The notes beneath the pieces were generated by a model. That model saw nothing but the letters and a program-made list of their open reading frames with translations, searched no databases and was not told the DNA's origin. Below are positions 63,155-64,000 of a stretch of 64,000 nt of DNA, in pieces. Made by a program: the position numbers and the translations under genes. The DNA lies in contig PTEX01000012.1 of NCBI GenBank assembly GCA_003342815.1, positions 6,884,841-6,948,840 on the forward strand, given 5' to 3'. Within the stretch, counting starts at the first letter, position 1. Each line of letters starts with the position of its first letter. The stretch comes from Eudromia elegans (lineage: Eukaryota > Chordata > Aves > Tinamiformes > Tinamidae).

Positions 63155-64000
63155 TTAGTCATTTTCTTAGGGCCAACTCTTTAAACTGTTTATGGCTGTG
63201 GCTTGCGTTCATGGTTAGTTGATGCAGCAATTCTTATCATATCCCTGGGCAGTCTGTGCTTTTGCCTAGTGACACCACTGGGCTTAAAACGGTATGGAAG
63301 CAGTCTGCATACACATGTGAGCAAATAATAACTAGAGAATAACTTATGGGGGGACTTGGCAGTACTGCTGTCACCACAGCTACTGGTTGAGCTAATACTA
63401 TGGAGCCTATTGAAGGGGTAGTTATATAACAACAATATTTAACAGACTAATAAGAGCTATTATATGTGGAAAAAAAGTATTGTGACCAGTTAGGAACACT
63501 AATACTTTTCTTTGCATGATTTCATAGCTTGCTTTGGTCTGGAGTTAGCTATCTTAAATCCATATGGCAATAGTACCCTAATTTCAAGGGCTTTTATTGC
63601 GCTTCTGTAGACCATGCAAACCTGAGCGACAATCGCACCCTTCATCCAAAGAAAACAAAAAGCACCAAATCATCCATGCATGGGGCTGAAGTATAGGCAG
63701 GGCACTACTTCTAATTTCCTTTCTGGTCGAAGTAAATTCCTAGAGTCAGAGCTGAGGCACATCGTGGTATTTTTGTTCCTTCTAATGCCTGAAATACTTC
63801 AATTAACATCTTTCGTAGAGTTGTGCCCTTCTCTTCAGTGCAAATGTAGCCAGAAAGTTGGGATGGAGCCTATTACCAGGGCAATGTCAGGAAATGGCTT
63901 CCGTGCAAAATGGGTTGTTCAAAGTCATAAACCTGGTCCTAAAGTGGAGTTCAGGCTGTTACTCTGTGAGGAAAACCACATAAAACAAACAAGAACACAA
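61580..64000. other. TMTC2 intron 1, end of window
   Basis: Unique intronic DNA plus the 37-base T run. Two overlapping plus-strand frames at 61573-62050 directly follow the CR1 fragment but carry no domain and are taken as chance. Confidence 0.5.
63115..63151 (+). repeat. Poly(T) run of 37
   Basis: The longest homopolymer in the window. It could be a poly(A) tail of a minus-strand retrocopy, but no polyadenylation signal or recognisable gene remnant follows on its 3' side. Treated as a simple repeat; length may be unreliable. Confidence 0.95.

Larger units (their letters stand above)
45939..64000 (+). other. TMTC2: TMTC2 intron 1 (5' part, continues past the window)
   Basis: No sequence resembling the next TMTC2 exon (first luminal loop after YDDS, then further membrane segments) is visible in any frame to the end of the window, so the intron exceeds 18 kb. 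It holds CpG islets, CR1 fragments, homopolymer runs and otherwise AT-rich unique DNA. The short ORFs here have no recognisable domains and are read as chance. Confidence 0.8.

Noticed and set aside
45939-64000. TMTC2 exon 2
   Set aside because: No frame shows the expected continuation after YDDS, so the exon must lie outside the window.
1-64000. CRISPR arrays, tRNA or rRNA genes, bacterial operons
   Set aside because: No regularly spaced repeats, no cloverleaf-type sequence and no compact coding were found; the DNA is vertebrate.

Overview
The window is vertebrate, most likely avian, genomic DNA. The base composition is AT-leaning with sparse short ORFs, there is a single spliced exon, and there are CR1 LINE fragments whose 3' tail (TCATAGAATCATAGAATG in reverse orientation) is typical of birds. 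I saw no bacterial-style genes, operons, CRISPR arrays, tRNAs or rRNAs. One gene is supported: the first coding exon of TMTC2, an ER-membrane O-mannosyltransferase of the TMTC family, at 45856-45938 on the + strand.

Layout. Bases 1 to about 43.8 kb are intergenic and AT-rich, with no coding exon I can recognise. They hold poly(A)/poly(T) runs, a (TTTG)n microsatellite, a small family of ~116-bp palindromic MITE-like relics (28.2, 28.8, 33.8 kb; another at 59.7 kb), a pair of degenerate ~220-bp homologous blocks (27.6 and 29.2 kb), and a few motif-level regulatory candidates: a perfect-core palindromic estrogen-type response element beside an octamer at 4.5 kb, and a consensus DR5 retinoic-acid-type element at 21.87 kb. 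From about 43.85 kb GC rises towards the TMTC2 promoter. A >300-base polypurine tract, (GGAA)17 followed by (GGGAGGAA)11+, runs into a 690-base assembly gap (45141-45830). That gap removes the promoter and nearly all of the 5' UTR. Exon 1 starts 25 bases after it, inside a CpG island, and a long polypyrimidine tract lies just downstream of exon 1.

From 45939 to the end is TMTC2 intron 1 (more than 18 kb; exon 2 is not in the window). It contains two further CpG-rich islets (47.38-47.65 and 51.74-52.08 kb), three recognisable CR1 fragments (two antisense and one sense to TMTC2), and a 37-base T run at 63.1 kb. The CR1 at 54.9-55.65 kb keeps a largely open but frameshifted C-terminal piece of the LINE ORF2.

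I did not find a previously undescribed gene system. The points most worth following up are the purine/gap/exon/pyrimidine arrangement at the TMTC2 promoter, the two nuclear-receptor-type elements, the intronic CpG islets, and the two old repeat families I could not name with confidence.
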